Shown here: positions 1 to 10,297 of the stretch, piece after piece
Position numbering within the stretch: position 1 is the first letter of the stretch
Layout of the letters: every line of letters starts with the position of its first letter
DNA from: Chroococcus sp. CMT-3BRIN-NPC107
Lineage (GTDB): Bacteria; Cyanobacteriota; Cyanobacteriia; Cyanobacteriales; Chroococcidiopsidaceae
Assembly: GCA_019359635.1 (NCBI GenBank)
Contig: JAHHGY010000010.1
Location: 1-64,000, forward strand
Direction of reading: 5' to 3'
DNA: 64,000 nucleotides
Notes under the pieces: model-generated
The model's database searches: none
Told to the model about the DNA's origin: nothing
The model's input: the letters and a program-made list of their open reading frames with translations, nothing else
Translations under genes and position numbers: made by a program

Positions 1-105
1 CCTGTCAATTTTGCCGTTAACGTCCTGTGCGGTTTGATTGCCTACTGTTATCAGCCTAAAAAGCCTTCTCTTCATTTAGAATGGGCTTTACCTCCCTCTG
101 CTTAA
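1..105 (+). CDS. C-terminal tail of a probable transposase (partial)
   Basis: Frame 1 is open from the first base of the window to a TAA at 103-105 and encodes about 34 residues containing [14 protein letters not shown]. From memory this resembles the C-terminal end of IS982-type transposases (GLIAY...PKKPSL), but most of the gene lies outside the window, so the family cannot be confirmed. It converges on the GH57-like gene and overlaps its last 18 bases. If it is a transposase, an insertion sequence ended very close to the 3' end of that gene. Confidence 0.45.
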   Translation, partial: PVNFAVNVLCGLIAYCYQPKKPSLHLEWALPPSA

Positions 106-1563
106 CCCGAACTCAGGTTCTGTTAGTATCTTTTCGCCGCGCCGATAAATTTCCCGTGCGTAATCTGTCCACACTCCTTGTCCCCAATAACGAAAGCAAC
201 TGGTTTGCAGCAATAGATTGTGTAGTAATGCTTGACGGTAGTTAAAATCTTGCGTATTTGTTGGATCTACCTTTTCGTGAAACAAGGCGCTAAGTTGATT
301 CATGGGGGTTAAAACATTTTCGTAACCTTTTACCCAACTTAAATTATTAGTCCAAGAAGCGCCATCTACATGAAAATTTGGGTTATCTTGTTTTAGTTGC
401 GCGATCGCATCATTAACTTTTTCTGGTCTATCTTGTACTTTTTCCCAAATCTGATGTTGTCCTACAGCCTGACAAGTGGGAAAGTCATCTGGCGTACAGC
501 CAATTGATTCAATTAATTCTAAATACTCTGTACCTGTAACACTAACAACATCGTTACCCATTTCTTCCCAAGCTCTCATAAATGCGCCGGGAAACTCATT
601 CATCATTACGCCACCATTTTCACCATCGCCAATTTGAGTAACTATTGGCGGTACGGAGACATTGCCTAAGTTTTGCCGTGACAGAGTTTTTGCTTCATAA
701 TAAGGCTGCATTTGCGCCACTAATTTAGTATCCGAGCCTTGGGTTTTAATTAAGGCTGTAATGCTTAGAGTTTCGCCTTGAGAATTACGCGCTACTAAAC
801 GATGGGGTAAATGCTTGTGCTGTATTGGTTGTCCGGTTAAAGTTTCAATTGAATGCTCTTGCACCATTACCCAACGATAGCCGCAGTCTAGCAACGCTTT
901 GACAAATTCAAATAAAGTATCTGGATGGTTAGGCAAATGCATCTCTGGCGGTGAAAAACCTTTAACTCTAGCTAACGCTTCCCAGCCAAAAATTGCCGCA
1001 AAATGATGTTGCCAAGCTCGAATATGCAGTTTAATATCGGGAATTGGGGTAGAAGGAACTACCGCATGACTCCACATTGTCCCCAGCCATTCTACATAAG
1101 GCTGATAAGTGCGATCGCACGTTATCCGTTTAAGATTGTCTATGACATCTCCCCGTCCCATTTTCCGCAATCCCCATAGCAAATTGCCGGAATAATCCAA
1201 CATTACACGCGGGTTTTTGCCTCTACTGACAAGATCGCAAATCATATCCGCCATGCGGCTATAGCAATGAGCAAAAGGCGCAGCATTATGGTTGTCGCCT
1301 TCTTGGGGATGCTCGAACATATACTGTAAATTGCTAATAAGTGCGCCATCATTTCCCGCCGGAATTATGGGTTGCTGCATATGTAAAGCGATCGCAAAGG
1401 TAGCTTTTACCTCTTGAATATTTATATTACTTGTGGGTAAAAATACTGGGCGATCATTTTTAACTACCGCTTCAACTAAGGATTCCGATCCACAAATATT
1501 TGGCAATCCATCAATTATTTCTGGCAAAGTTGGTAAGGTTCGCGCTTCTGAGGATGCAACCAT
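88..1563 (-). CDS. Glycoside hydrolase family 57-like protein
   Basis: A 491-residue soluble protein resembling the cyanobacterial branch of glycoside hydrolase family 57, which acts on alpha-glucans such as glycogen. HMQQP at residues 61-65 matches GH57 conserved region 1 (HxHQP-like). A later GFSPPEM segment resembles region 3, which holds the catalytic Glu in characterised members. No signal peptide is visible. The ATG at 1561-1563 is the natural start. Only seven bases upstream of it lies a perfect 15-bp inverted repeat, which could affect translation. The 3' end overlaps the convergent transposase tail. The exact substrate cannot be told; a role in glycogen metabolism is inference from the family. 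Confidence 0.7.
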   Translation of the reverse strand: MVASSEARTLPTLPEIIDGLPNICGSESLVEAVVKNDRPVFLPTSNINIQEVKATFAIALHMQQPIIPAGNDGALISNLQYMFEHPQEGDNHNAAPFAHCYSRMADMICDLVSRGKNPRVMLDYSGNLLWGLRKMGRGDVIDNLKRITCDRTYQPYVEWLGTMWSHAVVPSTPIPDIKLHIRAWQHHFAAIFGWEALARVKGFSPPEMHLPNHPDTLFEFVKALLDCGYRWVMVQEHSIETLTGQPIQHKHLPHRLVARNSQGETLSITALIKTQGSDTKLVAQMQPYYEAKTLSRQNLGNVSVPPIVTQIGDGENGGVMMNEFPGAFMRAWEEMGNDVVSVTGTEYLELIESIGCTPDDFPTCQAVGQHQIWEKVQDRPEKVNDAIAQLKQDNPNFHVDGASWTNNLSWVKGYENVLTPMNQLSALFHEKVDPTNTQDFNYRQALLHNLLLQTSCFRYWGQGVWTDYAREIYRRGEKILTEPEFGLSRGR

Positions 1564-1570
1564 TTTTATT

Positions 1571-1604
1571 GATATTAGTAAGATAGGTTTATCTTACTAA
1601 TATC
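1571..1604 (-). promoter_or_regulatory. Perfect 15-bp hairpin in the leader of the GH57-like gene
   Basis: The arms gatattagtaagata and tatcttactaatatc are exact reverse complements separated by the 4-base loop ggtt. The structure ends seven bases before the ATG of the GH57-like gene and occupies the place where a ribosome binding site is expected. It could be an operator palindrome for a dimeric regulator or an RNA hairpin that controls translation. It is A+T rich, and no poly-T run follows it in the gene's direction of transcription, so a terminator is less likely. Confidence 0.6.
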
Positions 1605-1689
1605 TTCAGTTAACCTACTAAAAACTTATTGAAAGTATGGGTAACGTAACGATGGCAGTCAAGATAACTCAATGGAAAATTAGCACTGA

Positions 1690-1880
1690 ATGAACAATAT
1701 TGATCAAAATTACATCAAAGAATTGATGCTAGTGTGAAGTTAGCGAGCGCCGAAGCCATAGAAAAGCACCGCAAACTCGGGAAATCAATCAGTATTTGGC
1801 AAGATGGTCAAATTATTACTTTGACGGCGGAGCAAATTCCTCCCTACGATCCAGAGAAAAGCCAAATTCAAGAAACTTAA
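1690..1880 (+). pseudogene. Small cyanobacterial hypothetical gene, frameshifted
   Basis: An ATG at 1690 opens a 15-codon frame (MNNIDQNYIKELMLV) that stops at 1735-1737. The +1 frame from GTG 1734 then reads 48 residues (KLASAEAIEKHRKLGKSISI...) to a TAA at 1878-1880. Together they look like one small protein of about 65 residues with a basic helix followed by a SI-WQDGQI-TLTAEQIPP tail, a pattern I associate with small cyanobacterial hypothetical proteins. The simplest reading is a small indel at about 1733. Alternatively the GTG frame alone is expressed. It lies just upstream of the broken NADAR gene and may have been co-transcribed with it. Confidence 0.45.
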
Positions 1881-1895
1881 TACTTAAGCGTTGCC

Positions 1896-2332
1896 ATGAC
1901 TATATATTTTTACAGCACCCGCGAACAATACGGCTGTTTTTCTAACTTTTCCCCGCACGGTTTCCAGTTAGATAGTGTTTGGTGGACAACAAGCGAGCAT
2001 TATTTTCAAGCTCAAAAGTTTGCTGGTACGCCTTATGTAGAGATAATTAAACCCATAAAAACCTCCAGAGAAGCAACAAATAAAGGACGCGATCGCACTT
2101 TACTTTTGCGTTTGGACTGGGAATAAGTAAAGGACAATATCACGAGCCAAGCGGTGCTACAGAAGTTTAAAACCCATACCGATATTTGCGAAACATTACT
2201 TTCAACTGGCGACGAATTGATAGTTGAAAATACCCCAGGAGACTATTACTGGGGTTATGGTGCGGATGGTAGGGGAAAAATATGTTGGGTAAAATTTTGA
2301 TGGAAGTACGAGAAATATTAGGCGACTTCTAA
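1896..2332 (+). pseudogene. NADAR/YbiA-family N-glycosidase, broken by a stop and a frameshift
   Basis: The 5' part (76 codons) encodes the NADAR/YbiA N-terminus: YFYSTREQYGCFSNFSPHGF, then SEHYFQAQKF. The frame meets TAA at 2124-2126, yet continues with homologous sequence (VKDNITSQAVLQKF, then STGDELIVENTPGDYYWGYGADG). CAA (Gln) to TAA is the simplest explanation. A second lesion follows near 2276-2280: the conserved GKNMLGKILMEVREIL tail is in the next frame, as if one A was lost from an A run. Family members of about 145-160 residues hydrolyse ADP-ribose-type or riboflavin-pathway N-glycosidic bonds. With two lesions the gene is very probably dead. Its end overlaps dnaE by four bases. Confidence 0.8.
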
Positions 2333-5300
2333 CTAAAATTTGCTAAAGGTTGAGCATAAGCCAAAAATCTCGCCGCCTTAAGAGACTCTACCGCACTGTT
2401 GCAGTTTTGTACCCAATACTGACGACCAAAACGGACTAATTGACGGTTATTTAGTGCTGTAACGATCGCAAGTACGGGAGTATTAGCTTTTTCTTTGTCG
2501 CCAGATTGCTCTTGCAGAATGCTTCTTAGGTGGTTTTGTTGCTGGGAATCTATGGCTTGTTCGATAGTTAGTTCTACCATTACCATTTGCACTTTGTCGA
2601 TCAGTTGAGCATTTTCAATAATTAACTGAAGCCCGTCGTCATCTTTGCGATCGATTTTACCCCAGACAATTAGCCGCGCGTCAGGAATGAACAACGAGCC
2701 AACTTGCTCAAAGGTTCTCGGAAATACTACAGCTTCCGTTTGTCCTGTCAAGTCTTCGAGTTTGACAATCGCCATGCGATCGCCTTTTTTGGTAGTAATT
2801 GGTTTAACACTACTAATCATTACTACCGCACACAGCAAGGCTTTTTTATTTTGCGCTTCTAATTCGCTTAGATTTATTGGTGCTAAAACTTGTGCGGCGG
2901 AACGAACAGATTTTAGAGGATGATCGGAAACGTAAAAGCCAAGCAATTCTTTTTCTTTGGATAGCTTTTCTTGCTGGGAAAAATCCGCGACTGTTGCAGC
3001 TTTGGGAACAGAGTCAAACTTATTACTAACTTGCTCGTTATTTGCTAAACCACTCCAGTCAAACAGGTTTACTTGTCCGCTTGCGCGTTCTTTAAGGCGA
3101 GAAGCTGACCAATCTAAAACTATATCCAAGTCGTGAATTAACTGATTGCGATTAGGCTCAATTTTGTCAAAGCCACCGCATAAAATTAGAGTTTCCAAGG
3201 CGCGACGACTAACAGTACGCAAATCTACGCGATCGCACAAATCGGCTAAAGACTTAAATTCACCACCATTATTTCTTGCTTCTAAAATACATTCGCTTGC
3301 ACCTAACCCAAGATTTCGCACGGCACAAAATCCAAATAAAATTGAACTTTCAAGCGGCGTAAAATCTATAATTGAGCGATTAATATCTACTGTTTCTATA
3401 GGAATATTCATCGTCAAACAAGTAGCAATATATTTTTGCACCTTATCAGTATCGCCGCTATTTGATGTTAGTAGCGCCGCCATATATTCAACGGGGAAGT
3501 TTGCTTTTAAGTAAGCAGTTTGATAAGTTACATAACCGTAAGCTGTAGAATGGGATTTGTTGAAGCAATATTCCGCGAACTTAACCATTTGCTCAAACAA
3601 AAACTCAGCTACTTGTTGCCTTACGCCATTTTTTGCCGCTCCATCTACAAAAGTTTCTCGATGTTTCTGCATTTCTGATGCTTTCTTTTTACCCATCGCG
3701 CGTCTAAGTAAATCGGCTTGTCCTAAAGAGTAGCCAGCCACATCTTGAGCCTGTTTCATAATTTGCTCCTGATAGACTAAAACTCCATAAGTTTCTTCTA
3801 AAATTGGCTCTTGCAATGGAGTTTTATATTCTATTTTTTCTCTACCATGTTTGCGATCGATAAATTCAGGAATTAAACCCGCATCTAGTGGCCCTGGCCG
3901 ATATAATGCCAAAATTGAAGAAATATCTTCGATACAAGAAGGTTTCAAATCTCTAACTATTTGTCGCATTCCTGAAGATTCAAGCTGAAAAATACCTTCT
4001 AATTCCCCTGCTTCTAATATTTTGTAGGTCTTTTCTACATCTTCAGGCATTTTTTTAACTTCACCTTTAGCAAGAATCTTTTGTACTCTCCTTTCTTCTA
4101 AAGGTAAAGCATCGGGATCGATAGTTATATGACGATTTTGTTGAATTAAATCGACGGTTTTTTGGATCAATGTTAAATTTCTCAACCCCAAAAAGTCCAT
4201 TTTCAACAGTCCTAATGATTCCAAATCTTCCATGAAGTATTGAGTAATCACCGAACCATCATTATTTTTTTGCAAAGGTACAATTTCATCCAAAGGTTCG
4301 GAAGAAATTACAACTCCGGCGGCGTGAACTCCGTAGGTTTTATTAGTTCCTTCTACGCGCATTGCCATATCAACCCAATGATGCACTGTTGGATCGTTCT
4401 CATATTTTTCCTTAAATTCCGGTGCGGGGGTAGCACCAGAAATCATCACCGCTAACTTAGTTGGCTTGCCTCTAACTACAGGAATTAACTTCGCCATCTT
4501 GTCAGATTCCCCGTAAGGAATATCTAATACTCTGGCTACATCTTTTAATACAGACTTGGATGTTAAGCGGTTAAAAGTAATAATTTGAGCAACTTTATCT
4601 GCGCCATATCTTTCAGTTACATATTCAATAACTTTGCCACGTTTTTCAATACAAAAATCTGTATCAATATCTGGCATTGATTTACGTTCGGGATTCAAAA
4701 ATCGCTCAAATAGTAATCCATGATGTACGGGATCGATATTAGTAATTCGCAACGCGTAAGCTACTAAAGAACCTGCCGCCGATCCTCTTCCTGGACCTAC
4801 AGGGATGGCATTATCTCTAGCATATTTGATGTAATCCCATACAACTAAAAAGTAGGTAGCAAAACCCATTTGCTGCATCATTTTTAGTTCGTAATCTAGT
4901 CTTTCTCGATAAACTGGCTCGATTTCTTGGGGAGATTTGCGGTTAAATCTTTGTAGCAGTCCTTGCCAAGTAACGTATTCTAAATAAGTGTCCGCCGTAT
5001 GTCCTGGAGGAACTTTATAGTTAGGAATACGAGACTCACCCATAATATTGTAAGGCTCAATTTTTTCGGCAATTTCTACAGTTGTGGCGATCGCTTTGTT
5101 AATTACTTCTTCGGGTAGATGATCTCGAAACAACTGTCTCATTTCTTGAGCAGATTTGAGATATTCTGTACCGCTATAGCGCATCCGCTTGTCTTCACTG
5201 ATTAGCTTTTTAGTTTGAATACATAGCAATGCGTCGTGTGCTTCTACGTCGTAGCAAGAGACAAAATGCGAGTCATTGGTAGCAATAAATTTAATGTCTA

Positions 5301-5895
5301 ATTCACGAGCAATTTTAATAATTTCTACATTCACAATTCGGTCTTCTGGCGAACCGTGATCTTGAATTTCTAAGTAGTAATCATCGGCAAATATATCTTT
5401 ATATTCCTTTGCTACTTTCCTTGCTATATCTAATCTTCCGGCAAGAATTGCTTGGGGTATTTCGCCACCTAAACAAGCACTGGTGACAATTAAGCCTTCA
5501 TGGTATTGGGTAAGTAATTCTTTATTAATACAAGGACGAGCAAAAATACCGCTACCTTGCATTCCTTTAAGGTGAGAAATAGTAGTTAGTTTAACTAAAT
5601 TTTTATAGCCTTGAGTATTTTTTGCTAAAACAACTTGATGATATTTAGGGATTTTTCGACGATCTTTATTTTCAATATCGCCGTTCATGACATACATTTC
5701 ATTGCCAATAATTGGCTTAACATTTCTACTACGACAAACTTTAATAAGTTCAATTGCACCATACATAACACCGTGATCGGTAAGGGCGATCGCTTTCATG
5801 TCTAATTCAATTGCTCTATCTACTAGCGCAGGTAGTTGACTTGCGCCATCAAGCAAGCTGTAATCGCTGTGGATATGTAAACCAACAAAAGACAT
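2329..5895 (-). CDS. dnaE: DNA polymerase III subunit alpha, continuous (no intein)
   Basis: Replicative polymerase catalytic subunit, 1188 residues. The N-terminal PHP domain starts at [12 protein letters not shown]. The polymerase core carries [10 protein letters not shown] and the metal-binding MPDIDTDF, followed by [10 protein letters not shown] and [12 protein letters not shown]. Near the C-terminus is an OB-fold segment ([16 protein letters not shown]). The sequence [16 protein letters not shown] at Y776/C777 (bases 3565-3570) is exactly the extein junction where the split DnaE intein sits in many cyanobacteria; here it is uninterrupted. The protein elongates DNA within the pol III holoenzyme. 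The gene stands alone and is read toward the decayed NADAR gene. Confidence 0.98.
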   Translation of the reverse strand: MSFVGLHIHSDYSLLDGASQLPALVDRAIELDMKAIALTDHGVMYGAIELIKVCRSRNVKPIIGNEMYVMNGDIENKDRRKIPKYHQVVLAKNTQGYKNLVKLTTISHLKGMQGSGIFARPCINKELLTQYHEGLIVTSACLGGEIPQAILAGRLDIARKVAKEYKDIFADDYYLEIQDHGSPEDRIVNVEIIKIARELDIKFIATNDSHFVSCYDVEAHDALLCIQTKKLISEDKRMRYSGTEYLKSAQEMRQLFRDHLPEEVINKAIATTVEIAEKIEPYNIMGESRIPNYKVPPGHTADTYLEYVTWQGLLQRFNRKSPQEIEPVYRERLDYELKMMQQMGFATYFLVVWDYIKYARDNAIPVGPGRGSAAGSLVAYALRITNIDPVHHGLLFERFLNPERKSMPDIDTDFCIEKRGKVIEYVTERYGADKVAQIITFNRLTSKSVLKDVARVLDIPYGESDKMAKLIPVVRGKPTKLAVMISGATPAPEFKEKYENDPTVHHWVDMAMRVEGTNKTYGVHAAGVVISSEPLDEIVPLQKNNDGSVITQYFMEDLESLGLLKMDFLGLRNLTLIQKTVDLIQQNRHITIDPDALPLEERRVQKILAKGEVKKMPEDVEKTYKILEAGELEGIFQLESSGMRQIVRDLKPSCIEDISSILALYRPGPLDAGLIPEFIDRKHGREKIEYKTPLQEPILEETYGVLVYQEQIMKQAQDVAGYSLGQADLLRRAMGKKKASEMQKHRETFVDGAAKNGVRQQVAEFLFEQMVKFAEYCFNKSHSTAYGYVTYQTAYLKANFPVEYMAALLTSNSGDTDKVQKYIATCLTMNIPIETVDINRSIIDFTPLESSILFGFCAVRNLGLGASECILEARNNGGEFKSLADLCDRVDLRTVSRRALETLILCGGFDKIEPNRNQLIHDLDIVLDWSASRLKERASGQVNLFDWSGLANNEQVSNKFDSVPKAATVADFSQQEKLSKEKELLGFYVSDHPLKSVRSAAQVLAPINLSELEAQNKKALLCAVVMISSVKPITTKKGDRMAIVKLEDLTGQTEAVVFPRTFEQVGSLFIPDARLIVWGKIDRKDDDGLQLIIENAQLIDKVQMVMVELTIEQAIDSQQQNHLRSILQEQSGDKEKANTPVLAIVTALNNRQLVRFGRQYWVQNCNSAVESLKAARFLAYAQPLANFS

Positions 5896-6023
5896 AGGTT
5901 AATTAAATAGTTGTGATTAGCTTAATTTGTGTAATTCTTCACGCAATAGTCGGCGCAAAACTTCTTCTAATAGCTTGTTATACATACATTGTAGCCTAAA
6001 GGTATCTGAGGAATGCGATCGCA

Positions 6024-6887
6024 CTACCTAACTATTTGACTAACAAACTTTTTTACAGTCTCAAAGTATTTCAAGCCAGCAATTTCTGCCGTATTATTGT
6101 GTCCGGCATTAGGAACTATAAATAGTTGTTTAGGCTGAGGTGCAGCCGCATATAGTTGTTTGCTCATACCAACAGGAATTACATTATCATCTGTGCCATG
6201 AATAAATAAGACGGGCATTTTTAGAAACTTAATCTTTTTAATAGATTCAAAGCGTTGATTGAGAAGGAACTTAACAGGAAATAGTCTAAATTGCCCCCTA
6301 GTATTTACAACATCTGCAATAGAAGTAAAGGAACTATTGACAATTAATCCGGCGGCTTCGGGGTGCTGAGTGGCTAAATTAATTGCGATCGCTCCTCCCA
6401 AAGAATGCCCGTAAAGAATAATATTATTAGGCTGAATTTTTCGCTGTTTAACTAAATAGTCCCAAACTGTCGTTGCATCTTGATAAACAGTTTCTTCAGT
6501 CGGAAAACTACCCTCACTGAGTCCATAACCCCGATAATCGATAATTAACACTGCAAAACCCATCTGGTAAAAGCGATAAGCGTGAGCCGCATTTGCACCA
6601 ATATTGATCCCATTACCATGCAAATAAAGTAAGGTTTTGGCATTGGCTGTAGTGGCGGGAATCCACCAACCATGTATCTTTTCCACCTTCCCGGAAGCTG
6701 TAGTTACAGGTATCCATACCTCTTGAAAATCGAGGTTAAAAGCTTTGGGTGTAGTTTCAATCACCGAAGACGGAAAGAAGATAAAACGAGATTGCTGGCG
6801 AAATAAGTAGGTACAAGCAGCTAAATAAGCGATCGCAAATACAACCCCCGTACCCAATAGCAAATTAAATAAAGGTCTTTTCCGCAT
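6024..6887 (-). CDS. Membrane-anchored alpha/beta hydrolase
   Basis: A 287-residue protein with one N-terminal hydrophobic segment (residues 8-28, probable membrane anchor), then an alpha/beta hydrolase domain. The oxyanion region reads YLHGNG, the nucleophile elbow is YGHSLGG, the acid is in FIHGTDDNVIP, and the catalytic His is in PNAGHNN. This layout matches BEM46/YfhR-like serine hydrolases of unknown substrate. It lies between dnaE and gatA on the same strand as both, 44 bases downstream of the gatA stop, so co-transcription with gatA is possible. A more precise function cannot be given. Confidence 0.85.
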   Translation of the reverse strand: MRKRPLFNLLLGTGVVFAIAYLAACTYLFRQQSRFIFFPSSVIETTPKAFNLDFQEVWIPVTTASGKVEKIHGWWIPATTANAKTLLYLHGNGINIGANAAHAYRFYQMGFAVLIIDYRGYGLSEGSFPTEETVYQDATTVWDYLVKQRKIQPNNIILYGHSLGGAIAINLATQHPEAAGLIVNSSFTSIADVVNTRGQFRLFPVKFLLNQRFESIKKIKFLKMPVLFIHGTDDNVIPVGMSKQLYAAAPQPKQLFIVPNAGHNNTAEIAGLKYFETVKKFVSQIVR

Positions 6888-6931
6888 GATAGAGGGGGAA
6901 TTTTTACTTATTACCCCCTACATAACACAGC

Positions 6932-8383
6932 TTAAGTTAATTGTGGTGTATGGTTTTTCCACTCGGTAGATTGTTCGTAAGCATAAGCAACATGAAACAA
7001 TTGATCTTCGCGCAAAACGTTACTTATTAGCTGCAAACCAATGGGTAAACCATCGTTATCAAAGCCGCAAGGTAAGCTTAAACCTGGTAAACCAGCCAAA
7101 TTTACGGGAATAGTCATTAAATCGGTTAAATACATACTCATAGGATCGGCATTTCTTTCGCCAGCTTTAAAGGCGGTTGTTGGCGCTGTGGGAGATACTA
7201 ATACATCCACTTCTGCAAAAGCTTTTTCAAAATCTTGCTTAATTAAAGTGCGGACTTTTTGCGCTTTGAGATAGTAAGCGTCGTAATACCCCGCCGATAA
7301 GGTATAAGTTCCAAGCATAATCCGCCGTTTGACTTCTGCGCCAAAACCTTCGGCGCGAGTGTGAGTGTACATTGATAACAAGTTTTGGGGATCGGAAGTA
7401 CGCAAGCCGTATTTAACGCCATCGTACCGAGCTAAGTTTGCCGATACTTCTGACGGCGCAATAATGTAATAGCTGGGTAAACCGTAGCGAAAGCGAGGAC
7501 AAGAAATCTCTTTGATTTCTGCGCCTAATTGCTTGAGTTGTTCAATAGCTTTATGTACCGCTTCCGCAACTAGGGGATCTAAACCTTCGCCAAAGGTTTC
7601 CTTAATAATGCCGATTTTAAGATTTTTGAGGTCGGTTTTTAGAGATTGGGTATAGTCGGGGATTTCAACTTTTAAGCTTGTAGAATCTTTGGGATCGTAA
7701 GATGCGATCGCCTTTAACAATATTGCCGTATCTTCGACACTGCGTCCAAAAGGCCCAATTTGATCTAAAGATGAACCAAAAGCCACCAAACCAAACCGCG
7801 AAACTAATCCGTAAGTTGGTTTCATCCCCACAACCCCACAAAAAGAGGCTGGTAAGCGGATAGAACCCCCCGTATCCGAGCCAATCGATACGGTACATTC
7901 ATCGGCGGCTACGGCGGCGGCAGAACCCCCAGAGGAGCCACCAGGAACTCGCGTTATATCCCAAGGATTAGCGGTAGTTTGATAAGCAGAATTTTCTGTA
8001 GAACTTCCCATTGCAAACTCATCAAGGTTAGTTTTACCCACCATTACCGCACCCGCTTGAGCCAAAAGTTGGGTTACTGTAGATTCGTAAGGCGGTACAA
8101 AGTGTTCCAACATCTTTGAGGCGCAAGTTGTGGGAATACCTTTAGTACACATATTGTCTTTAATACCGATGGGAATTCCAGCTAATAAGCCAATGTCTTC
8201 CTTAGCGGCAATTTTGGCATCAACGGCTTTTGCTTGAGATAATGCTTGCTGGGCCGTGACACACAAAAAGCTATGTAGTTTGGGTTCTAAGGCTGCAATG
8301 CGGTTTAAAGTTTCTTGGGTAATTTCGACAGCAGAGCGTTCTTTGCTAACTAGCTGATGGTGCAACTCGCGGATAGATGCCAT
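6932..8383 (-). CDS. gatA: Asp-tRNA(Asn)/Glu-tRNA(Gln) amidotransferase subunit A
   Basis: A 483-residue amidase-signature protein. The catalytic Lys is in [12 protein letters not shown], the Gly/Ser-rich loop is [13 protein letters not shown], and the cis-Ser and nucleophilic Ser are in [16 protein letters not shown]. The length and the [12 protein letters not shown] motif identify GatA rather than another amidase. It releases ammonia from glutamine for GatB to amidate misacylated Glu-tRNA(Gln), an essential route in cyanobacteria, which lack GlnRS. The gatB and gatC genes are not in this window. The ATG at 8383 is the natural start. Confidence 0.97.
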   Translation of the reverse strand: MASIRELHHQLVSKERSAVEITQETLNRIAALEPKLHSFLCVTAQQALSQAKAVDAKIAAKEDIGLLAGIPIGIKDNMCTKGIPTTCASKMLEHFVPPYESTVTQLLAQAGAVMVGKTNLDEFAMGSSTENSAYQTTANPWDITRVPGGSSGGSAAAVAADECTVSIGSDTGGSIRLPASFCGVVGMKPTYGLVSRFGLVAFGSSLDQIGPFGRSVEDTAILLKAIASYDPKDSTSLKVEIPDYTQSLKTDLKNLKIGIIKETFGEGLDPLVAEAVHKAIEQLKQLGAEIKEISCPRFRYGLPSYYIIAPSEVSANLARYDGVKYGLRTSDPQNLLSMYTHTRAEGFGAEVKRRIMLGTYTLSAGYYDAYYLKAQKVRTLIKQDFEKAFAEVDVLVSPTAPTTAFKAGERNADPMSMYLTDLMTIPVNLAGLPGLSLPCGFDNDGLPIGLQLISNVLREDQLFHVAYAYEQSTEWKNHTPQLT

Positions 8384-8485
8384 ATAAGCGCGTTCCTCAA
8401 TAAGTCAATTTAGTATAGGCGATCGCATCTTATCACCGCCTTTGAAAGTTGCTAGGTTTAATAGTAAGTCAATCCTATAAATGTT

Positions 8486-9064
8486 ATGACTGCTTTAACT
8501 CTAAATCTCCACTCTGCTATGGAACTTACCGACGAGCGATTTGAGCAGATTTGTCAGTCAAATCGAGATTTAAGATTCGAGCGCACTTCTACTGGAGAAT
8601 TAGTTGTTATGTCACCAGCCGGAAGCGATACAGGAAAACAAAATTCGGGATTAAATGGGCAGTTGTGGCTGTGGAATCGGCAAGTGCGTCTGGGTGTAAC
8701 TTTTGATTCTTCGGCGGGTTTTACGCTCCCTAATGGTGCAATTCGTTCTCCCGATGCTTCATGGATAAAACAAGAGCGTTGGGATACCCTAAATACCTCT
8801 CAAAAGCGTAAATTTGCGCCTATTTGTCCTGATTTTGTGGTGGAATTATGTTCGCCCAGCGATCGCCTAACTGACGTACAAAGCAAAATGAAAGAATATT
8901 TAGATAATGGCACTCGCTTAGGCTGGTTAATTAATCCTGAAACTCGCCAAGTAGAGATTTATCGCCAAAATCAAACGGTAGAAGTTAAAAACGTTCCCAA
9001 CTCTTTATCTGGGGAAGATGTATTGCCAGGTTTCGAGCTAGATTTACAAGAGATTTGGGCTTAA
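8486..9064 (+). CDS. Uma2 family (DUF820) PD-(D/E)XK nuclease-like protein
   Basis: A 192-residue protein of the Uma2/DUF820 family, which is greatly expanded in cyanobacteria. Typical landmarks are FERTSTGELVVMSPAG near residue 35, SPDASWI, CPDFVVELCSPSDRL (Asp and Glu of the restriction-endonuclease-like core), and GWLINPETRQVEIYR. The fold is PD-(D/E)XK; the biological role is unsettled and many copies are thought to be mobile or in flux. The stop at 9062-9064 overlaps the first codons of the next ORF call, so the two genes may be co-transcribed. It is divergent from gatA. Confidence 0.88.
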   Translation: MTALTLNLHSAMELTDERFEQICQSNRDLRFERTSTGELVVMSPAGSDTGKQNSGLNGQLWLWNRQVRLGVTFDSSAGFTLPNGAIRSPDASWIKQERWDTLNTSQKRKFAPICPDFVVELCSPSDRLTDVQSKMKEYLDNGTRLGWLINPETRQVEIYRQNQTVEVKNVPNSLSGEDVLPGFELDLQEIWA

Positions 9065-9069
9065 TTTAC

Positions 9070-9900
9070 GTGACTTCTAAACCGCACCAACTTAATACTT
9101 ACATTCAAGGGCAAGGTTTCCCCATTCTTTGCTTGCACGGACATCCAGGATCGGGAAGTAGTATGTCAGTGTTTACGCAACCATTGTCTCAAAGATTTAA
9201 AACGGTTTCTCCCGACTTGCGCGGCTATGGCAAAAGTCGGTTTCAGGGCAATTTCGTCATGCAAGACCATTTGACCGACCTAGAGGCGCTGCTAGACCGT
9301 TTACAGATTGAAAAATGCCTGATTCTCGGATGGTCTTTAGGCGGTATCTTAGCGATGGAGTTAGCTTTAAAGTTACCCGAACGAGTTACCGGATTAGTTT
9401 TGATTGCTACGGCGGCGCGTCCTAAAGGTAGCCATCCACCCATTAGCTGGCAAGATAACTTATTTACGGCGATCGCCTCTATAATCAATCAAATTCAGCC
9501 TAGCTGGCAATGGAATATTGATAACTTTGGCAAAAAGTCCCTTTACCGCTACCTCGTCCAACAACATACATCCGCTACCTACCGCTATCTTGCCGCCGAT
9601 GCCATGTCAGCTTTTTTGCAAACTTCTCCGGCGGCTCATGGTGCGCTCAATCATGCCCTCAAAGCTGGCTACAACCGTTTAGAAGCTTTAGAGCAGATTC
9701 AAATTCCCTGCTTGATGCTGGCAGGGGCAGAAGACAGGCATATTACCGCCCAATCAAGCCTAGAAACTGCTCAACATCTTAAAAATTGTCAATGGCAGTG
9801 TTACGCCAACACCGCCCATTTATTTCCTTGGGAAATACCCCAGCAAGTGAATAACGATATTAATGCTTGGCTTGCGGCTCATCCTCAAGTAATAAAATAG
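9070..9900 (+). CDS. Alpha/beta hydrolase
   Basis: Probably 276 residues from GTG 9070. The ORF track starts at TTG 9055 inside the Uma2 gene, which adds only five residues unlikely to be needed. Landmarks are LCLHGHPGSG (oxyanion region), LRGYGKS, the nucleophile elbow LGWSLGG, MLAGAEDRHI (acid region) and NTAHLFPWE (catalytic His). This is the usual epoxide hydrolase/peroxidase-like alpha/beta hydrolase layout; the substrate is unknown. It follows the Uma2 gene with almost no gap on the same strand. The GTG start is inferred from spacing and alignment to family N-termini. Confidence 0.85.
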   Translation: MTSKPHQLNTYIQGQGFPILCLHGHPGSGSSMSVFTQPLSQRFKTVSPDLRGYGKSRFQGNFVMQDHLTDLEALLDRLQIEKCLILGWSLGGILAMELALKLPERVTGLVLIATAARPKGSHPPISWQDNLFTAIASIINQIQPSWQWNIDNFGKKSLYRYLVQQHTSATYRYLAADAMSAFLQTSPAAHGALNHALKAGYNRLEALEQIQIPCLMLAGAEDRHITAQSSLETAQHLKNCQWQCYANTAHLFPWEIPQQVNNDINAWLAAHPQVIK

Positions 9901-9927
9901 GGGCATCAGCCCCTAGCAAAAATTGCT

Positions 9928-10224
9928 TTAATTACTAAAAGCTGGCTTGATGTAGCTCTCTCTTTTTTCACTCAAATCTTCAGCAATAGTCAAGGATTGG
10001 GGTTTACAGCGTTTGACTTGTACTTTGATTCCTGTAGCACCTTCTTGTTCTAAGTCTTCTACATAACCAGTGAGGGCATTATTTGCTTCTTTGACACTCA
10101 AAAATGGTCCAAAGTAGTAAGTACAACCAGGACTTTGGGTAACAACTTCTACCCACCATGCCCAGCCGAAACCGTGAAAAAAGTTAGTTAGGATTTCTTT
10201 GAGATCGTGCCAAATATTTTTCAT
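9928..10224 (-). CDS. DUF1816 domain protein
   Basis: A 98-residue protein matching the cyanobacterial DUF1816 family: an aromatic segment (GWAWWVEVVTQSP) followed by CTYYFGPF-S-KEA and GYVEDLEQEGATGI. The family is small, restricted to cyanobacteria and of unknown function. Some members sit near phycobilisome genes, which is not the case here. It lacks membrane segments and a signal peptide. The gene ends 28 bases from the convergent alpha/beta hydrolase gene. Family assignment is by recalled motif only. Confidence 0.75.
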   Translation of the reverse strand: MKNIWHDLKEILTNFFHGFGWAWWVEVVTQSPGCTYYFGPFLSVKEANNALTGYVEDLEQEGATGIKVQVKRCKPQSLTIAEDLSEKRESYIKPAFSN

Positions 10225-10297
10225 GTTTTTGCTCTACTGCTACTTGCAATGTATTAGTTAATCTCTGTCAAGCTAATTTACAAACTGTTATACTTCT

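Noticed and set aside
5917-5985. 22-codon minus-strand ORF (MYNKLLEEVLRRLLREELHKLS) between the alpha/beta hydrolase and dnaE
   Set aside because: Very short, without a clear ribosome binding site or recognisable family; amphipathic helices of this kind arise by chance.
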